DNA of 64,000 nt from Streptomyces flavochromogenes (GCF_000717595.1 NZ_JNZO01000027.1:171907-235906), one strand, 5' to 3'. Positions 40,827-50,054 are shown, counted from the stretch's first letter. Translations and numbers: made by a program. Notes: generated from the sequence alone by a model not told the origin.

Positions 40827-41915
40827 ATGCAGTTCGGGATCTTCACCGTCGGCGACGTGACGACCGACCCCACCACCGGCCGCACCCCCACCGAGCACGA
40901 GCGGATCAAGAACACCGTCGCCATCGCGCTCAAGGCCGAGGAGGTCGGGCTGGACGTCTTCGCGACCGGTGAACACCACAACCCGCCGTTCGTGCCGTCC
41001 TCCCCCACCACCCTCCTCGGGCACATCGCCGCCCGCACGGAGAACCTGATCCTCTCCACCTCCACCACGCTGATCACCACCAACGACCCGGTGAAGATCG
41101 CCGAGGACTACGCGACGCTCCAGCACCTCGCCGACGGCCGCGTGGACCTGATGATGGGCCGCGGCAACACCGGCCCGGTCTACCCGTGGTTCGGCCAGGA
41201 CATCCGGCAGGGCATCCCGCTCGCCATCGAGCACTACGCGCTCCTCCACAAGCTGTGGAGGGAGGACGTGGTCGACTGGGAGGGCAAGTTCCGCAGCGCC
41301 CTCCAGGGCTTCACGTCCACCCCGCGCCCGCTCGACGGCGTCCCGCCGTTCGTCTGGCACGGCTCCATCCGCTCCCCCGAGATCGCCGAGCAGGCCGCCT
41401 ACTACGGCGACGGGTTCTTCGCGAACCACATCTTCTGGCCCAAGCAGCACACCGAGAAGATGGTCCGCCTCTACCGCCAGCGGTACGCCCACTACGGCCA
41501 CGGCACCCCCGAGCAGGCGATCGTCGGCCTCGGCGGCCAGGTGTTCCTGCGCAAGAACTCGCAGGACGCGGTACGGGAGTTCCGCCCGTACTTCGACAAC
41601 GCGCCGGTCTACGGCCACGGCCCCTCCCTGGAGGAGTTCTCCCGGGAGACCCCGCTGACCGTCGGCTCGCCGCAGGAGGTCATCGAGCGCACCCTGTCCT
41701 TCCGCGACTACGTGGGCGACTACCAGCGCCAGCTGTTCCTGGTCGACCACGCGGGACTGCCGCTCAAGACCGTCCTGGAGCAGCTCGACATCCTCGGCGA
41801 GGAGGTCGTGCCGGTGCTGCGCAAGGAGTTCGCCGGCCTGCGCCCGACCGGCGTCCCGGAGTCGGCGCCGCTCCACCCCGCCGTCCTCAAGACCCGTACC
41901 GAGAAGGAGTCGTAA
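40827..41915 (+). CDS. LLM-class flavin-dependent monooxygenase, CE1758 family
   Basis: Luciferase-like TIM-barrel monooxygenase of 362 aa that uses reduced flavin and O2. Family segments: MQFGIFTVGDVTTDPTTGRT, VFATGEHHNPPFVPSSPTTL, DLMMGRGNTGPVYPWFGQDI and TVGSPQEVIERTLSFRDYVG. ATG 40827 is preferred over GTG 40818 since GAGAGG lies eight bases before it. The FMN reductase gene starts three bases after its stop; together they make a two-component system, the partner supplying FMNH2. The substrate is unknown. Confidence 0.92.
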   Translation: MQFGIFTVGDVTTDPTTGRTPTEHERIKNTVAIALKAEEVGLDVFATGEHHNPPFVPSSPTTLLGHIAARTENLILSTSTTLITTNDPVKIAEDYATLQHLADGRVDLMMGRGNTGPVYPWFGQDIRQGIPLAIEHYALLHKLWREDVVDWEGKFRSALQGFTSTPRPLDGVPPFVWHGSIRSPEIAEQAAYYGDGFFANHIFWPKQHTEKMVRLYRQRYAHYGHGTPEQAIVGLGGQVFLRKNSQDAVREFRPYFDNAPVYGHGPSLEEFSRETPLTVGSPQEVIERTLSFRDYVGDYQRQLFLVDHAGLPLKTVLEQLDILGEEVVPVLRKEFAGLRPTGVPESAPLHPAVLKTRTEKES

Positions 41916-41918
41916 GCC

Positions 41919-42557
41919 ATGCAGACCCTGAAGCTGGTCGCGGTCTCCGCCGGCCTCGGCTCCCCCTCCTCCACCCGGCTGCTCACCGACCGGCTCCTCC
42001 AGGCCGCGCGGTACCGACTGGCCGAGCAGGAGTACGCCGTCGACGTCCAGGTCGTCGAACTGCGCGACCTCGCCGTGGACATCGCGAACAACTTCGTGAC
42101 CGGCTTTCCCTCCGGGCGGCTCCAGGAGGCGATCGACGCGGTGACCGGCGCCGACGGGGTCATCGCCGTGACCCCGGTCTTCACCGCCTCGTACAGCGGT
42201 CTGTTCAAGTCGTTCTTCGACCTGATCGACCCGGCCGCGCTGGCCGGCACCCCGGTCCTCATCGGGGCGACCGGCGGCACCGCCCGGCACTCGCTCGTCC
42301 TGGACCACGCCCTGCGGCCGCTCTTCGCCTATCTGCGGGCCCTCGTCGTCCCGACCGCCGTCTACGCGGCGTCGGAGGACTGGGGCACCGGCGGCGACGA
42401 GGCCTCCCCGACGGGATGGGGGGAGGGGCTGCCCACCCGGATCACCCGGGCCGGGAACGAGTTCGCGGACACGGTCGCCGGCCGGCCGTCCCGGCGGCTC
42501 GAAGACGACGAGGTCGTCCCGTTCGAGAAGCAGTTGGCCGATCTGCGCCTGGATTGA
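41919..42557 (+). CDS. NAD(P)H-dependent FMN reductase, CE1759 family
   Basis: Flavodoxin-fold reductase of 212 aa that supplies reduced FMN to the preceding monooxygenase. The phosphate-binding loop is VAVSAGLGSPSSTRLLTDRL; further family segments are DGVIAVTPVFTASYSGLFKS and GTPVLIGATGGTARHSLVLD. It begins three bases after the LLM stop, typical of the CE1758-CE1759 pair. Confidence 0.92.
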   Translation: MQTLKLVAVSAGLGSPSSTRLLTDRLLQAARYRLAEQEYAVDVQVVELRDLAVDIANNFVTGFPSGRLQEAIDAVTGADGVIAVTPVFTASYSGLFKSFFDLIDPAALAGTPVLIGATGGTARHSLVLDHALRPLFAYLRALVVPTAVYAASEDWGTGGDEASPTGWGEGLPTRITRAGNEFADTVAGRPSRRLEDDEVVPFEKQLADLRLD

Positions 42558-42609
42558 TCCTTTTGTTACGTTGTGGGGGAGGGTTCCCGACAACGAACGG
42601 AGGTCGGCG

Positions 42610-43038
42610 ATGGCCGGCAGGATCGTGGTGGGCGTGGACGGCTCGGAACCGTCCCTGAAAGCGCTGCGGTGGGCGGCCGGGCAGGCCGCCCTCACCGGGG
42701 ACTCCCTCCAGGCGGTCATCGGATGGGAGTACCCGGCGTCCTGGGCGGCGGCACCCGGAGTACCGCCGGACTTCGACCCCCAGCACCTCGCCGAGCAGTC
42801 CCTGGACGAGTCCCTGGCCAAGGTCCTCGACCCGGCCGTCGCCGCCGGCGTGACCCGTACGGTCGTCAGCGGCAACCCGGCCCAGGCCCTGATCGACCAG
42901 GCCGCGGGCGCGTCCCTGCTGGTCGTCGGCGACCGCGGCCACACCGGCTTCAAGGCGGCGGTCCTGGGCTCCGTCTCCAGCAGGGTGACCCAGCACGCCC
43001 CGTGCCCGGTGGTGGTCGTACGGGGCACGGGGGACTGA
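42610..43038 (+). CDS. Universal stress protein (UspA family)
   Basis: Single-domain Usp of 142 aa. The first strand reads IVVGVDGSEPSLKALRWAAG. The ATP-binding loop is complete (VVGDRGHTGFKAAVLGSVSS, with the GX2GX9G(S) spacing), so it probably binds ATP. ATG 42610 has CGGAGG about eight bases upstream. It lies 52 bases after the FMN reductase gene and may be read from the same promoter. Confidence 0.93.
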   Translation: MAGRIVVGVDGSEPSLKALRWAAGQAALTGDSLQAVIGWEYPASWAAAPGVPPDFDPQHLAEQSLDESLAKVLDPAVAAGVTRTVVSGNPAQALIDQAAGASLLVVGDRGHTGFKAAVLGSVSSRVTQHAPCPVVVVRGTGD

Positions 43039-43048
43039 CGGGGCGTCC

Positions 43049-44242
43049 TCAGGCGGGCACCACGTCCGCCACCACGCACGCCACGTTGTCCGGCCCGCCC
43101 AGGTCCCGCGCCAGCGCGACCAGGGCCTCCGCCGCCTCGTCCGGACCGACGCCCGCGGCGAGCGCGCGGCGCACGTCCTCGGCCGGCGCGACCGCCGAAA
43201 GCCCGTCCGTGCACAGCAGATAGCGGTCGCCGGGCCGCGTCTCGTGCACTCCGAGCTCCGGCTCGGGCGGCACGTCCCCGCCGTCCAGGGCCTTCAGGAG
43301 CAGCGCCCGGTCGGGGCGGTCCGCCGCCTCGGCCGGGTCCAGTTCGCCCGCGTCGACGAGGGCCTGGACGACGGTGTGGTCGCGGGTGAGGCGTACGAGC
43401 GCGCCGTCCCGCAGCAGGTACGCCCGCGAGTCGCCCACGTGAGCGAGGGCCAGGCGGCCGCCCGTCCACACGGCCGCGGTCAGGGTCGTGCCCGAATCGG
43501 TCAGTCCGGAGACCGCGCCGTCGGCCGTGCGCACCGCGTCCTCAAGGGCGTTGAGCACGTCCCCGGCGCGTGCCGAGGGGGCCGGTGCCTGTACGGCCTC
43601 CAGTGCTCCGACGGCGGCCAGCGCGGCCCGCTCGCCCTCGGGGCCGTACCCGTCGGCGACGGCCAGCAGGTGCCGGCCCGCGTGGGCCGCGTCCTGCTGG
43701 GAGGCGCGGACCAGGCCGCGGTCCAGACGCACGGCGGTCCGCAGGACGAAGGAGGGCCGGCCGGCCGCCCCGGCGATCGTCACGGCCTTCGCTGAGCCCA
43801 CCTCGCGGGTCGTCTCGCCGGTCGTCTCGCCGGTCATCTCGTCGGTCATCTCGTCGGTCATCTCGTCGGGTCCCTTCAGCCGGTCCACCAGGGAGGTCGC
43901 CAGGTCTCGCCGCGCCGCGGTCTCCGACTCGACCCGCGCCCAGTAGCCGCGGATCGCACGGGCAGCGCCCGCCGCGTCCGACGCGTACAGCGCGCAGACC
44001 CGTCCGACCTCGGCGAGCGGCATGCCGATCCGCCGCAGCCAGGCGATCAGCCGGGCCCGTTCGAGCTGCTCCACGGCGTAGTAGCGGTAGCCGGTGAACG
44101 GGTCGACGCGGGCGGGCGGCAGCAGGCCGAGCTCGTCGTAGCGGCGCAGCACCTTGGCGGAGAGCCGGGAGGCACGTGCGAATTCCCCGATGGTCAGCAT
44201 CGGCCCTGACACGGGCACAGGCATGGGCTCTTCGTCGCGCAC
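43049..44242 (-). CDS. MerR regulator fused to a PP2C-type Ser/Thr phosphatase
   Basis: Protein of 397 aa joining two domains. Residues about 15-120 are a MerR DNA-binding domain: MLTIGEFARASRLSAKVLRR, YDELGLLPPARVDPFTGYRY, and the dimer helix. A repetitive linker (MTDEMTDEMTGETTGETT) follows. Residues about 175-395 are a PP2C phosphatase with its metal-binding acids: RASQQDAAHAG, LAVADGYGP, HVGDSRAYLLRDGALVRLTR, RYLLCTDGLS and GGPDNVACVVA. GTG 44242 is chosen because GGGAGGAG lies nine bases upstream. A MerR-type promoter precedes it. Signalling by phosphatase-linked transcription is plausible but unproved. Confidence 0.9.
   Translation of the reverse strand: MRDEEPMPVPVSGPMLTIGEFARASRLSAKVLRRYDELGLLPPARVDPFTGYRYYAVEQLERARLIAWLRRIGMPLAEVGRVCALYASDAAGAARAIRGYWARVESETAARRDLATSLVDRLKGPDEMTDEMTDEMTGETTGETTREVGSAKAVTIAGAAGRPSFVLRTAVRLDRGLVRASQQDAAHAGRHLLAVADGYGPEGERAALAAVGALEAVQAPAPSARAGDVLNALEDAVRTADGAVSGLTDSGTTLTAAVWTGGRLALAHVGDSRAYLLRDGALVRLTRDHTVVQALVDAGELDPAEAADRPDRALLLKALDGGDVPPEPELGVHETRPGDRYLLCTDGLSAVAPAEDVRRALAAGVGPDEAAEALVALARDLGGPDNVACVVADVVPA
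43813..43860 (-). repeat. 12-bp tandem repeat in the MerR-PP2C linker
   Basis: Four 12-base units near TCTCGTCGGTCA (plus strand) encode the M-T-D-E and T-T-G-E linker repeats. Copy-number change keeps the frame and would only alter linker length. Confidence 0.9.
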
Positions 44243-44288
44243 GGCTCGATTCTCCTCCCTGTGCCGGGCCTTCCGCCCGGCACGCCCG

Positions 44289-44319
44289 ATGCTGGGCCCT
44301 CCCCGCGGGGGAAGGTCAA
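44289..44319 (-). promoter_or_regulatory. MerR-type promoter of the MerR-PP2C gene
   Basis: On the minus strand TTGACC (44314-44319) and CAGCAT (44289-44294) are separated by 19 bases, the over-long spacing typical of MerR-activated promoters. The spacer contains a near-perfect dyad, CCTTCCCC and GGGGAGG around CGC, where the regulator would bind. It points at its own gene, 47 bases from the -10 box to the GTG, so autoregulation is likely. Confidence 0.65.
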
Positions 44320-44373
44320 CCGCGAGGCGGCGCACGCCGTGCGGCGGGCCGCCGCCCGGCGCATGATGCCCTC

Positions 44374-44745
44374 ATGGACATCAAGCTGGAACTGATCGGC
44401 GTGCCCGTCACCGACATCGACCGGGCCAAGGCCTTCTACGAGCGGGTGGGGTTCCACGCCGACCACGACATCCCGGTCAGCGAGGACATCCGCTTCGTCC
44501 AGATGACCCCGCCCGGCTCGGCCTGCTCGATCGCCTTCGGCAAGGGCATCACCGAGATGGCCCCGGGCTCCCTCGACAACATGCAGGTCGTGGTCACGGA
44601 CATCGAGGAGGCGCACCGCGAGCTGAAGGCCCGCGGGGTCGAGGTCAGCGGCATCGACGACCAGCCCTGGGGCTCCTTCGTCTACTTCGCCGACCCCGAC
44701 GGCAACCGCTGGGCGGTCCAGCAGACCGCCCCGCGGAACGCATGA
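44374..44745 (+). CDS. VOC-family protein
   Basis: Glyoxalase-fold protein of 123 aa: LELIGVPVTDIDRAKAFYER at the start, FVQMTPPGSACSIAFGKGIT in the middle and GSFVYFADPDGNRWAVQQT at the end, close to the common Streptomyces single-domain VOC proteins. The final Glu/metal position reads WAVQQ, so metal chelation is doubtful. It is divergent from the MerR-PP2C gene. Its stop is adjacent to that of the convergent permease gene. Confidence 0.87.
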   Translation: MDIKLELIGVPVTDIDRAKAFYERVGFHADHDIPVSEDIRFVQMTPPGSACSIAFGKGITEMAPGSLDNMQVVVTDIEEAHRELKARGVEVSGIDDQPWGSFVYFADPDGNRWAVQQTAPRNA

Positions 44746-45609
44746 TCACTTGCGGTTGTAGAGCCGCATGGTGACCGCCCCGAAGACGACCACGAGCACC
44801 GCCGACCAGCCCAGCGTCCAGGCGATGTCCGCGGCCGGCCAGTTGCCCGCCATCAGATCCCGCACCGCCGTCGCCAGATGGGTCACCGGGCTGTTGTTGA
44901 CGAAGGCCTGGAGCCAGCCCGGCATCGTCTTCGGGTCGACGAAGACGTTCGACAGGAACGTCAGCGGGAAGATCACCATCATCGAGACGCCCATGACGGA
45001 CTTCTCGCTGCGCAGCAGCAGACCGAACATGGTCCAGATCCATGAGAACGCGAACGAGAAGACCACGAGCAGCGCGACCCCGAGCAGCACGCCCACGATC
45101 CCGCCGTCCGGCCGGTAGCCGATGAGCATGCCCACGGTCAGCATCACGGCCGAGGCGATCAGATAGCGGACGACGTCGCCGAGGAGATAGCCGACCATCG
45201 GCGCCGGCCGCCAGATCGGCAGGGTGCGGAAGCGGTCGAAGACGCCCTTCTCGATGTCGGTGTTGACCGAGATCCCCGTGTACATCGTGATCATCACGAC
45301 GCTCATCACGAGGATGCCGGGCAGCAGGAACTGGATGTACGACGAGACGGAGCCGGCCAGCGCACCTCCGAAGAGGTACGTGTACATCAGCACCATCATG
45401 ATCGGGAAAGCCGTCACGTCGAACAGCTGCTCCGGCACGTGCTTGATCTTCAGCATGGCCCGCCAGCCGAAGGTCATCGAGGCGGAGAGCGCGCTGGGGC
45501 GCGGCGGGCGGGAGTGACCCACGAGCAGCGCCGCGAGTTCGTCGGCCTTCGGGGCGACGAAGTCCAGCGTGTCGGTCGTCTGCGTGTCCTTGCCGGTGGT
45601 GACGGTCAT
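44746..45609 (-). CDS. ABC-2 type transporter permease (DrrB-like)
   Basis: Membrane subunit of 287 aa with about six helices ([115 protein letters not shown]). The ABC-2 loop is [20 protein letters not shown]. It begins within the last four bases of the ATPase gene (45606-45609). The pair resembles daunorubicin exporters DrrA-DrrB; the substrate is unknown. Confidence 0.92.
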   Translation of the reverse strand: MTVTTGKDTQTTDTLDFVAPKADELAALLVGHSRPPRPSALSASMTFGWRAMLKIKHVPEQLFDVTAFPIMMVLMYTYLFGGALAGSVSSYIQFLLPGILVMSVVMITMYTGISVNTDIEKGVFDRFRTLPIWRPAPMVGYLLGDVVRYLIASAVMLTVGMLIGYRPDGGIVGVLLGVALLVVFSFAFSWIWTMFGLLLRSEKSVMGVSMMVIFPLTFLSNVFVDPKTMPGWLQAFVNNSPVTHLATAVRDLMAGNWPAADIAWTLGWSAVLVVVFGAVTMRLYNRK

Positions 45610-46574
45610 GCCGTCGTTCCTTTCCTGTCCGTCAGCGCCAGGAAGACCTCGTCGAGGCTGGGCTGGCCCAGCGCGAAGTTGTCGACGGTGATCCCGGCCC
45701 GCGTCAGCTCCGCCAGTGCCCGCGCGGCCTGCTCGGCGGCGCCGAGGTCCGTGCCGTGGCCGTCGACGGTGGCGGTGAGCGCGACCGGGTCGGCGTCCAG
45801 CTGGACGGTGGCGTTCAGGGCGCCCACGATGATCCGCTCGGCCTCGGGCCGCTGCTCGGGGTCCCGGAGGCGTACGTGCACGGAACCGGAGCCGACGGAG
45901 GCCTTCAGCTCGCCCTTCGTCCCCTCCGCGATCACCTTGCCGTGGTCGATGACGGCGATCCGTGAGGCCAGCTGGTCGGCCTCGTCCAGGTACTGGGTGG
46001 TCAGCAGGACGGTGGTGCCCTGGGCGACCACCGCGCGGACGATGTCCCAGACCTGGTTGCGGCTGCGCGGGTCGAGGCCGGTGGTCGGCTCGTCGAGGAA
46101 CAGCAGGTCGGGGGTGTTGAGGATGGACGCGGCGATGTCGATACGGCGCCGCATGCCTCCCGAGTAGTGCTTGACCTGCTTGTCGGCGGCCTCCGCGAGC
46201 CCGAACGCGGCGAGCAGCTGCGCGGAGCGCTCGCGAGCGGCGGGCCGGGTGTGGCCGAGGAGCCGGCCGAGCAGGACGAGGTTCTCGGTGCCGGTCAGGT
46301 CCTCGTCGACGGAGGCGTACTGCCCGGTGAGGCTCACCCGGCCCCGTACGGTGTCGGCGTCCTCGACGACGTCCTTGCCGAAGACGCGGGCCCGGCCGCC
46401 GTCGGGACGGAGCAGGGTGGCGAGCATCTTGACGGCGGTGGTCTTGCCGGCGCCGTTCGGCCCGAGGACCCCGTACACGGTCCCGGCGGGCACGCGGAGG
46501 TCGATGCCGTCGACGGCGCGGTTGCTGCCGAAGACCTTGACCAGGCCCTCGGTCTCGATGGCGAGGTCGGTCAT
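45606..46574 (-). CDS. ABC transporter ATPase (DrrA-like)
   Basis: ATPase subunit of 322 aa. Walker A is [21 protein letters not shown]-loop [18 protein letters not shown], signature [15 protein letters not shown], and Walker [21 protein letters not shown]. The C-terminal extension ending [17 protein letters not shown] is typical of DrrA-type exporters. ATG 46574 has GGAGG eight bases upstream. It overlaps the permease gene by four bases. Drug or metabolite export is likely. Confidence 0.94.
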   Translation of the reverse strand: MTDLAIETEGLVKVFGSNRAVDGIDLRVPAGTVYGVLGPNGAGKTTAVKMLATLLRPDGGRARVFGKDVVEDADTVRGRVSLTGQYASVDEDLTGTENLVLLGRLLGHTRPAARERSAQLLAAFGLAEAADKQVKHYSGGMRRRIDIAASILNTPDLLFLDEPTTGLDPRSRNQVWDIVRAVVAQGTTVLLTTQYLDEADQLASRIAVIDHGKVIAEGTKGELKASVGSGSVHVRLRDPEQRPEAERIIVGALNATVQLDADPVALTATVDGHGTDLGAAEQAARALAELTRAGITVDNFALGQPSLDEVFLALTDRKGTTA

Positions 46575-46877
46575 ACCGTGAATCCTCCGGGAGAAGAGGG
46601 CGCGGAGCAGACGCGCGCGAAAGAGAGCGCTCCTCCCAGTCTCCGTCGGCCACCGCCGGATCGCCAGAGCGGCGGAGGCGGGTCTTCCGCGGCCGGCGTC
46701 CCGGTCCGCCGGTCTCCCGGTCCGCCGGTCTCCCGGTCCGCCGGTCTCCCGCGAGACGGGCGCGGTCGGCCCCCGGTGGACCCCGTCTCCCGGAGGATCG
46801 CGTCTCCCCCGCCCGGCGGAGGCGGAACGGTCTTCGGGGCGACGGCGGGGGGCCGGGTCCGGCGGGACGCTGATCCC
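46575..46877. repeat. Intergenic region with 16-bp tandem repeat
   Basis: These 303 bases between divergent genes hold three perfect 16-base copies (TCCCGGTCCGCCGGTC) at 46699-46746, plus a fourth broken copy. No gene fits. The repeat lies in the region expected to hold the promoters for the ABC exporter and the membrane protein. I see no regulator site. Confidence 0.75.
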
Positions 46878-47447
46878 ATGATGAGAATCAAGGCCCTTCC
46901 CGACGTGCCCCGTTGGGCCGTCCTCGCCGCCCATGCCGTCCCGCTCGTCACCCTCCCGTCAGGGCTGTGGAGGCTCGCGCTCGTCGCCGGGCTGCCGGTC
47001 ACGCAGGACGCCGACTGGGGTGCCGGCATGAGCGCGGGGGAGTCCGTGTACGTCGTCTCCCTCAGCGTCGTGTCCGAGCTGCTCGCCTTTCTCACCCTGG
47101 GGCTCGTCCGCTCCTGGGGCGAGGTCTTCCCGCGCTGGATGCCGTTCCTCGGCGGGCGGCGGGTGAACCCGGCCGCCGCGACCGGCGCGGCCCTGGCCGG
47201 GGTGGCGGGGCTGTGCGCGATCGCCGCCTGGGGCGCGTACGCCTCGTACGCGGACCTGGGGCCCGGCATCCCCGCCACACCGGCGCAGGACGCCCTGCTG
47301 GTCGTCTGCTACGCGCCGCTCCTGGCCTGGCCGGTGCTGCTCGCCGCCGTGGCGGTCGCCTACCACCGGCGCCGCCGCGGCGAGGAGCGTCGGGGCGGCG
47401 GGCGTCAGTACGGCGCAGGCCGCCCGGCGGCGTCCTCGTGGGTGTAG
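46878..47447 (+). CDS. Integral membrane protein, unknown function
   Basis: Protein of 189 aa with about four helices ([79 protein letters not shown]) and a basic tail [15 protein letters not shown]. The start is ATG 46878 or the adjoining ATG 46881; no strong SD is visible. No family is recognised. The last 43 bases overlap the convergent membrane-protein gene. Confidence 0.72.
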   Translation: MMRIKALPDVPRWAVLAAHAVPLVTLPSGLWRLALVAGLPVTQDADWGAGMSAGESVYVVSLSVVSELLAFLTLGLVRSWGEVFPRWMPFLGGRRVNPAAATGAALAGVAGLCAIAAWGAYASYADLGPGIPATPAQDALLVVCYAPLLAWPVLLAAVAVAYHRRRRGEERRGGGRQYGAGRPAASSWV

Positions 47448-47809
47448 AAGAGGTAGTACGCGGCGGTGGCGGTGACCGCGCCGAAGGCGAGTCCGAGCCC
47501 GGTCGACGACAGGATGCTGGCATCGGACAGGCTGAAGAGGAAGCCCACGGCGATGCCCGAGAAGGCGCCCCAGGCGGCGGCCCGCACCTCGCGGGGGAGG
47601 ACGTGGCCGTGGCGCCGGAGCAGGTGGATCCCCGCGGCGAGGACGATGGCCGAGATGAGTCCGAGCCACAGCTGCCCCAGGGTGAGGGGGCCGCCGTCGC
47701 GCGCGATGGTGGGCGCCCAGAGGCCGTACAGGACGCCGAGGGTGCCCGGTACTCCCCAGCCGTGGGTGCTGAACTGCCGCCCGACGGGTATCGCTGCGTG
47801 TGCGGCCAT
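47405..47809 (-). CDS. Integral membrane protein, unknown function
   Basis: Protein of 134 aa with four helices: GTLGVLYGLWAPTIARDG, LWLGLISAIVLAAGIHLL, AAAWGAFSGIAVGFLFSLS and [21 protein letters not shown] helix-polar-helix core of this kind occurs in many Streptomyces hypothetical proteins. ATG 47809 has GGAG just upstream. Function is unknown. It overlaps the convergent gene by 43 bases at the 3' end. Confidence 0.72.
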   Translation of the reverse strand: MAAHAAIPVGRQFSTHGWGVPGTLGVLYGLWAPTIARDGGPLTLGQLWLGLISAIVLAAGIHLLRRHGHVLPREVRAAAWGAFSGIAVGFLFSLSDASILSSTGLGLAFGAVTATAAYYLFYTHEDAAGRPAPY

Positions 47810-47916
47810 GGCAGGAGCTCCTTGTCTCTCGCCCCCCTGCTGCGTCCCGCACCCTCAAGGGCACACCCGCGCCGGGCACCCCGCAAGTGGATCAGGCGGC
47901 GGGCCGGGCGGCCGGC

Positions 47917-48360
47917 TCAGGGGGCCGGGCGCACGGCGACCGCGTCGATCTCGAAGAGCATGCCGGGCAGGGCGAGGGCCGCGACGCCGCTGAGGGTCTG
48001 GGCCGGGAGCCGCTCGCCGAAGTGGGCGTGCAGCCCCTTGCCGAGGGCCTCCAGCTTGGCCATGTCGTGGTCGACGATGTACGAGCCCAGGCGGACGACG
48101 TTCTCCAGGCCGAGGCCGACGCCTTCGAGGGCGAGCCGCAGGTGGGTGAGGGAGAGCTCGACCTGGGCGGCGAAGTCGCCGGGGACGGGCGAGCCGGACG
48201 CGTCGGAGGCGTACTGGCCGCCGATGAAGACGAGCTCGCCGGGCGCGGACACGGCGTGGCTGTAGCCGAAGGGGGTCGGGTCGTGGAGGGTGTCGGGGTT
48301 GGTGATGACCCGCTGGTCGGCGGAGGTACGAGCGGTGGTGGAGGGCTGGACGGCGGTCAT
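47917..48360 (-). CDS. RidA/YjgF family protein
   Basis: Protein of 147 aa with the RidA fold. Family segments: DPTPFGYSHAVSAPGELVFI, GGQYASDASGSPVPGDFAAQ, ENVVRLGSYIVDHDM and LPGMLFEIDAVAVRP. Canonical RidA deaminases use an Arg in the C-terminal IEIE.A.A segment; here the motif is FEIDAVAV, with the Arg not clearly placed, so enamine/imine deaminase activity is uncertain. The start overlaps the stop of the broken MFS gene (ATGA at 48357-48360). Confidence 0.87.
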   Translation of the reverse strand: MTAVQPSTTARTSADQRVITNPDTLHDPTPFGYSHAVSAPGELVFIGGQYASDASGSPVPGDFAAQVELSLTHLRLALEGVGLGLENVVRLGSYIVDHDMAKLEALGKGLHAHFGERLPAQTLSGVAALALPGMLFEIDAVAVRPAP

Positions 48361-48685
48361 GAGTGATCGTTCCTTCCGGAGAGCGCGGCCACGGGGAACG
48401 CGGCCAGGGTGACTGCGGCGCCCGCGAGGAGCACCGTACCGAGGGAGAACGCGTCGGCCAGGAGCCCGCCGAGGAGGGCGCCGCCTCGCGATCGCGAGGC
48501 AGAAGACGCTGACGTTGAGGCCGGTGGCCGTCTCGACGTCGTCGGGGGCGGCGGCCATGAACCAGGACTGGAGCGCGACCGAGACCCCGCCGTAGGCGAG
48601 CCCTCAGAGGAGCAGCAGGCCGGCGCCGGCGATGGCCGAGTCGCCCACCCCGACCCGCTCCGGCCCAGGGCCCGACCAGGACCGC
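48357..48685 (-). pseudogene. Broken MFS transporter fragment
   Basis: The C-terminal end of a major-facilitator transporter survives in pieces. An in-frame TGA at 48604-48606 interrupts GVGDSAIAGAGLLLL from GLAYGGVSVALQSWF. A frameshift near 48490 splits APDDVETATGLNVSVFC from GGALLGGLLADAFSLGTVLL. The reading ends AALSGRNDHS. The frameshift coincides with a perfect 18-bp palindrome. The first eight or nine helices are missing. The RidA gene overlaps its stop. Confidence 0.75.
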
Positions 48686-50029
48686 TCAGGCCCCCTCCGC
48701 CGCCAGCGCCGCCAGTCGCCCCAGCGCCCCGTCGAGGACCGCTCGCGGCGGCGACGCGAGCCCGATCCGGATCGCGTCCGGCGCCGTCCCCGTACCGTCC
48801 CGGCCGCCCACCGCGAAGGCGCCGCCCGGGGTGACCGCCACGCCCGCGCGTGCCGCGGCCGCCGCCGTGAAGGTCTCCGCCCGCCAGGGCGCGGGCAGTT
48901 CCCACCAGCAGTAGTACGCGGACGGCGAGGTCCGGACGACCTGCCCGGCAAGCCGTCGTCGGACCAGGGCGTGCCGGGCCCGCGTGTCCGCCCGCTTGGC
49001 CGCGACCACCTCGGCGACCGTCCCGTCCGCCGTCCACCGGGTGGCGGCCGCGAGGGCGAGCCCGCCCGCCGTCCAGGCGCCGGAGCGCAGGGCCGCCGCC
49101 ACCGCCGCCCGGAACGGTCCCGGGACGACGAGATAGCCGACGGTCAGACCGGGGGCGAGGCGCTTGGAGAGGCTGTCGACGAGGAGGACCCGCTCGGGGG
49201 CGTGCGCGGCGAGCGGCGCGGGCGCGTCCGGCACGAGGAAGGCCCAGGTGGTGTCCTCGACCGCCGTCAGGTCCATGTTCCGCAGCAGTTCGGCCAGTTC
49301 GGCCCGGCGTCCCTCCCCCGCGGTCGAGGAGAGCGGGTTGTGCAGGGTGGGCTGGAGGTAGACGGCGGCCAGCGGCGCCGCCCGGTGGGCCGCCGCGAGC
49401 GCCTCGGGCCGTACCCCCTCCTCGTCGAGGGCGAGCGGTACGAGCCGAATGCCGAGCGTCTCGGCGACCGCTTTGACCAGGGGATACGTGAGGGCTTCGA
49501 CGCCCAGGCGGCCGCCGGGCGCGACGAGGGCGGAGAGGGCTGCGGCGATGGCCTGCCGGCCGTTCCCGGCGAAGAGCACGCTCTCGGGGTCGGGCGCCCA
49601 GCCGGGCCGGGCGAGCACGGCCGCCGCCGCGTCACGGGCTTCCGGGGTGCCGGTGGCGGCGGCCGGCCGGGAGACGGCCTCGGCCAGGACGTCGGACCGG
49701 GCGAGGGACGCGAGGGCCCGGGCCATCAGTTCCGACTGCCCTTCGGCGACGGGGTAGTTGAGCTGGAGGTCGACGGGCGCGGCGCCGGTCGCCTCGGCGA
49801 GCGCGGGTCCCGGGAGCGGGGGTGCGGCCCGGACGAAGGTGCCGCGCCCGACCTCCCCGACGACGAGGCCGCGCCGGGCGAGCTCGCCGTACACGCGGAT
49901 CGCCGTCGAGTTCGCGATGGCGTGCCGGCGGGCGAAGACGCGCTGCGGCGGCAGCCGGTCACCGGGGCGCAGCCGCCCGGCCCGTACGGCGGCCTCGACC
50001 CGGTCGGCGATCCTCCGGTACTCCTCCAT
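48686..50029 (-). CDS. MocR-type regulator (GntR HTH plus aminotransferase-like domain)
   Basis: Regulator of 447 aa. The GntR winged helix is at residues 1-70 (LPPQRVFARRHAIANSTAIR; VYGELARRGLVVGEVGRGTF). A fold-type I aminotransferase-like domain follows (FAGNGRQAIAAALSALVA; YLQPTLHNPLSSTAG; VEDTTWAFLVPDAPAPLAAH), with the PLP lysine in VDSLSKRLAPGLTVGYLV. Such proteins use PLP or its adducts as signals and bind direct repeats. A 12-bp direct repeat lies in the divergent promoter region; the alpha/beta hydrolase gene is the probable target. Confidence 0.9.
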   Translation of the reverse strand: MEEYRRIADRVEAAVRAGRLRPGDRLPPQRVFARRHAIANSTAIRVYGELARRGLVVGEVGRGTFVRAAPPLPGPALAEATGAAPVDLQLNYPVAEGQSELMARALASLARSDVLAEAVSRPAAATGTPEARDAAAAVLARPGWAPDPESVLFAGNGRQAIAAALSALVAPGGRLGVEALTYPLVKAVAETLGIRLVPLALDEEGVRPEALAAAHRAAPLAAVYLQPTLHNPLSSTAGEGRRAELAELLRNMDLTAVEDTTWAFLVPDAPAPLAAHAPERVLLVDSLSKRLAPGLTVGYLVVPGPFRAAVAAALRSGAWTAGGLALAAATRWTADGTVAEVVAAKRADTRARHALVRRRLAGQVVRTSPSAYYCWWELPAPWRAETFTAAAAARAGVAVTPGGAFAVGGRDGTGTAPDAIRIGLASPPRAVLDGALGRLAALAAEGA

Positions 50030-50054
50030 GCGGCCCCCGCGCCTCCATCCGACG

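Noticed and set aside
46687..46760. Possible terminator between the ABC exporter and the membrane-protein gene
   Set aside because: The self-complementary look comes from the 16-bp direct repeat; the flanking genes are divergent, so no terminator is expected there.
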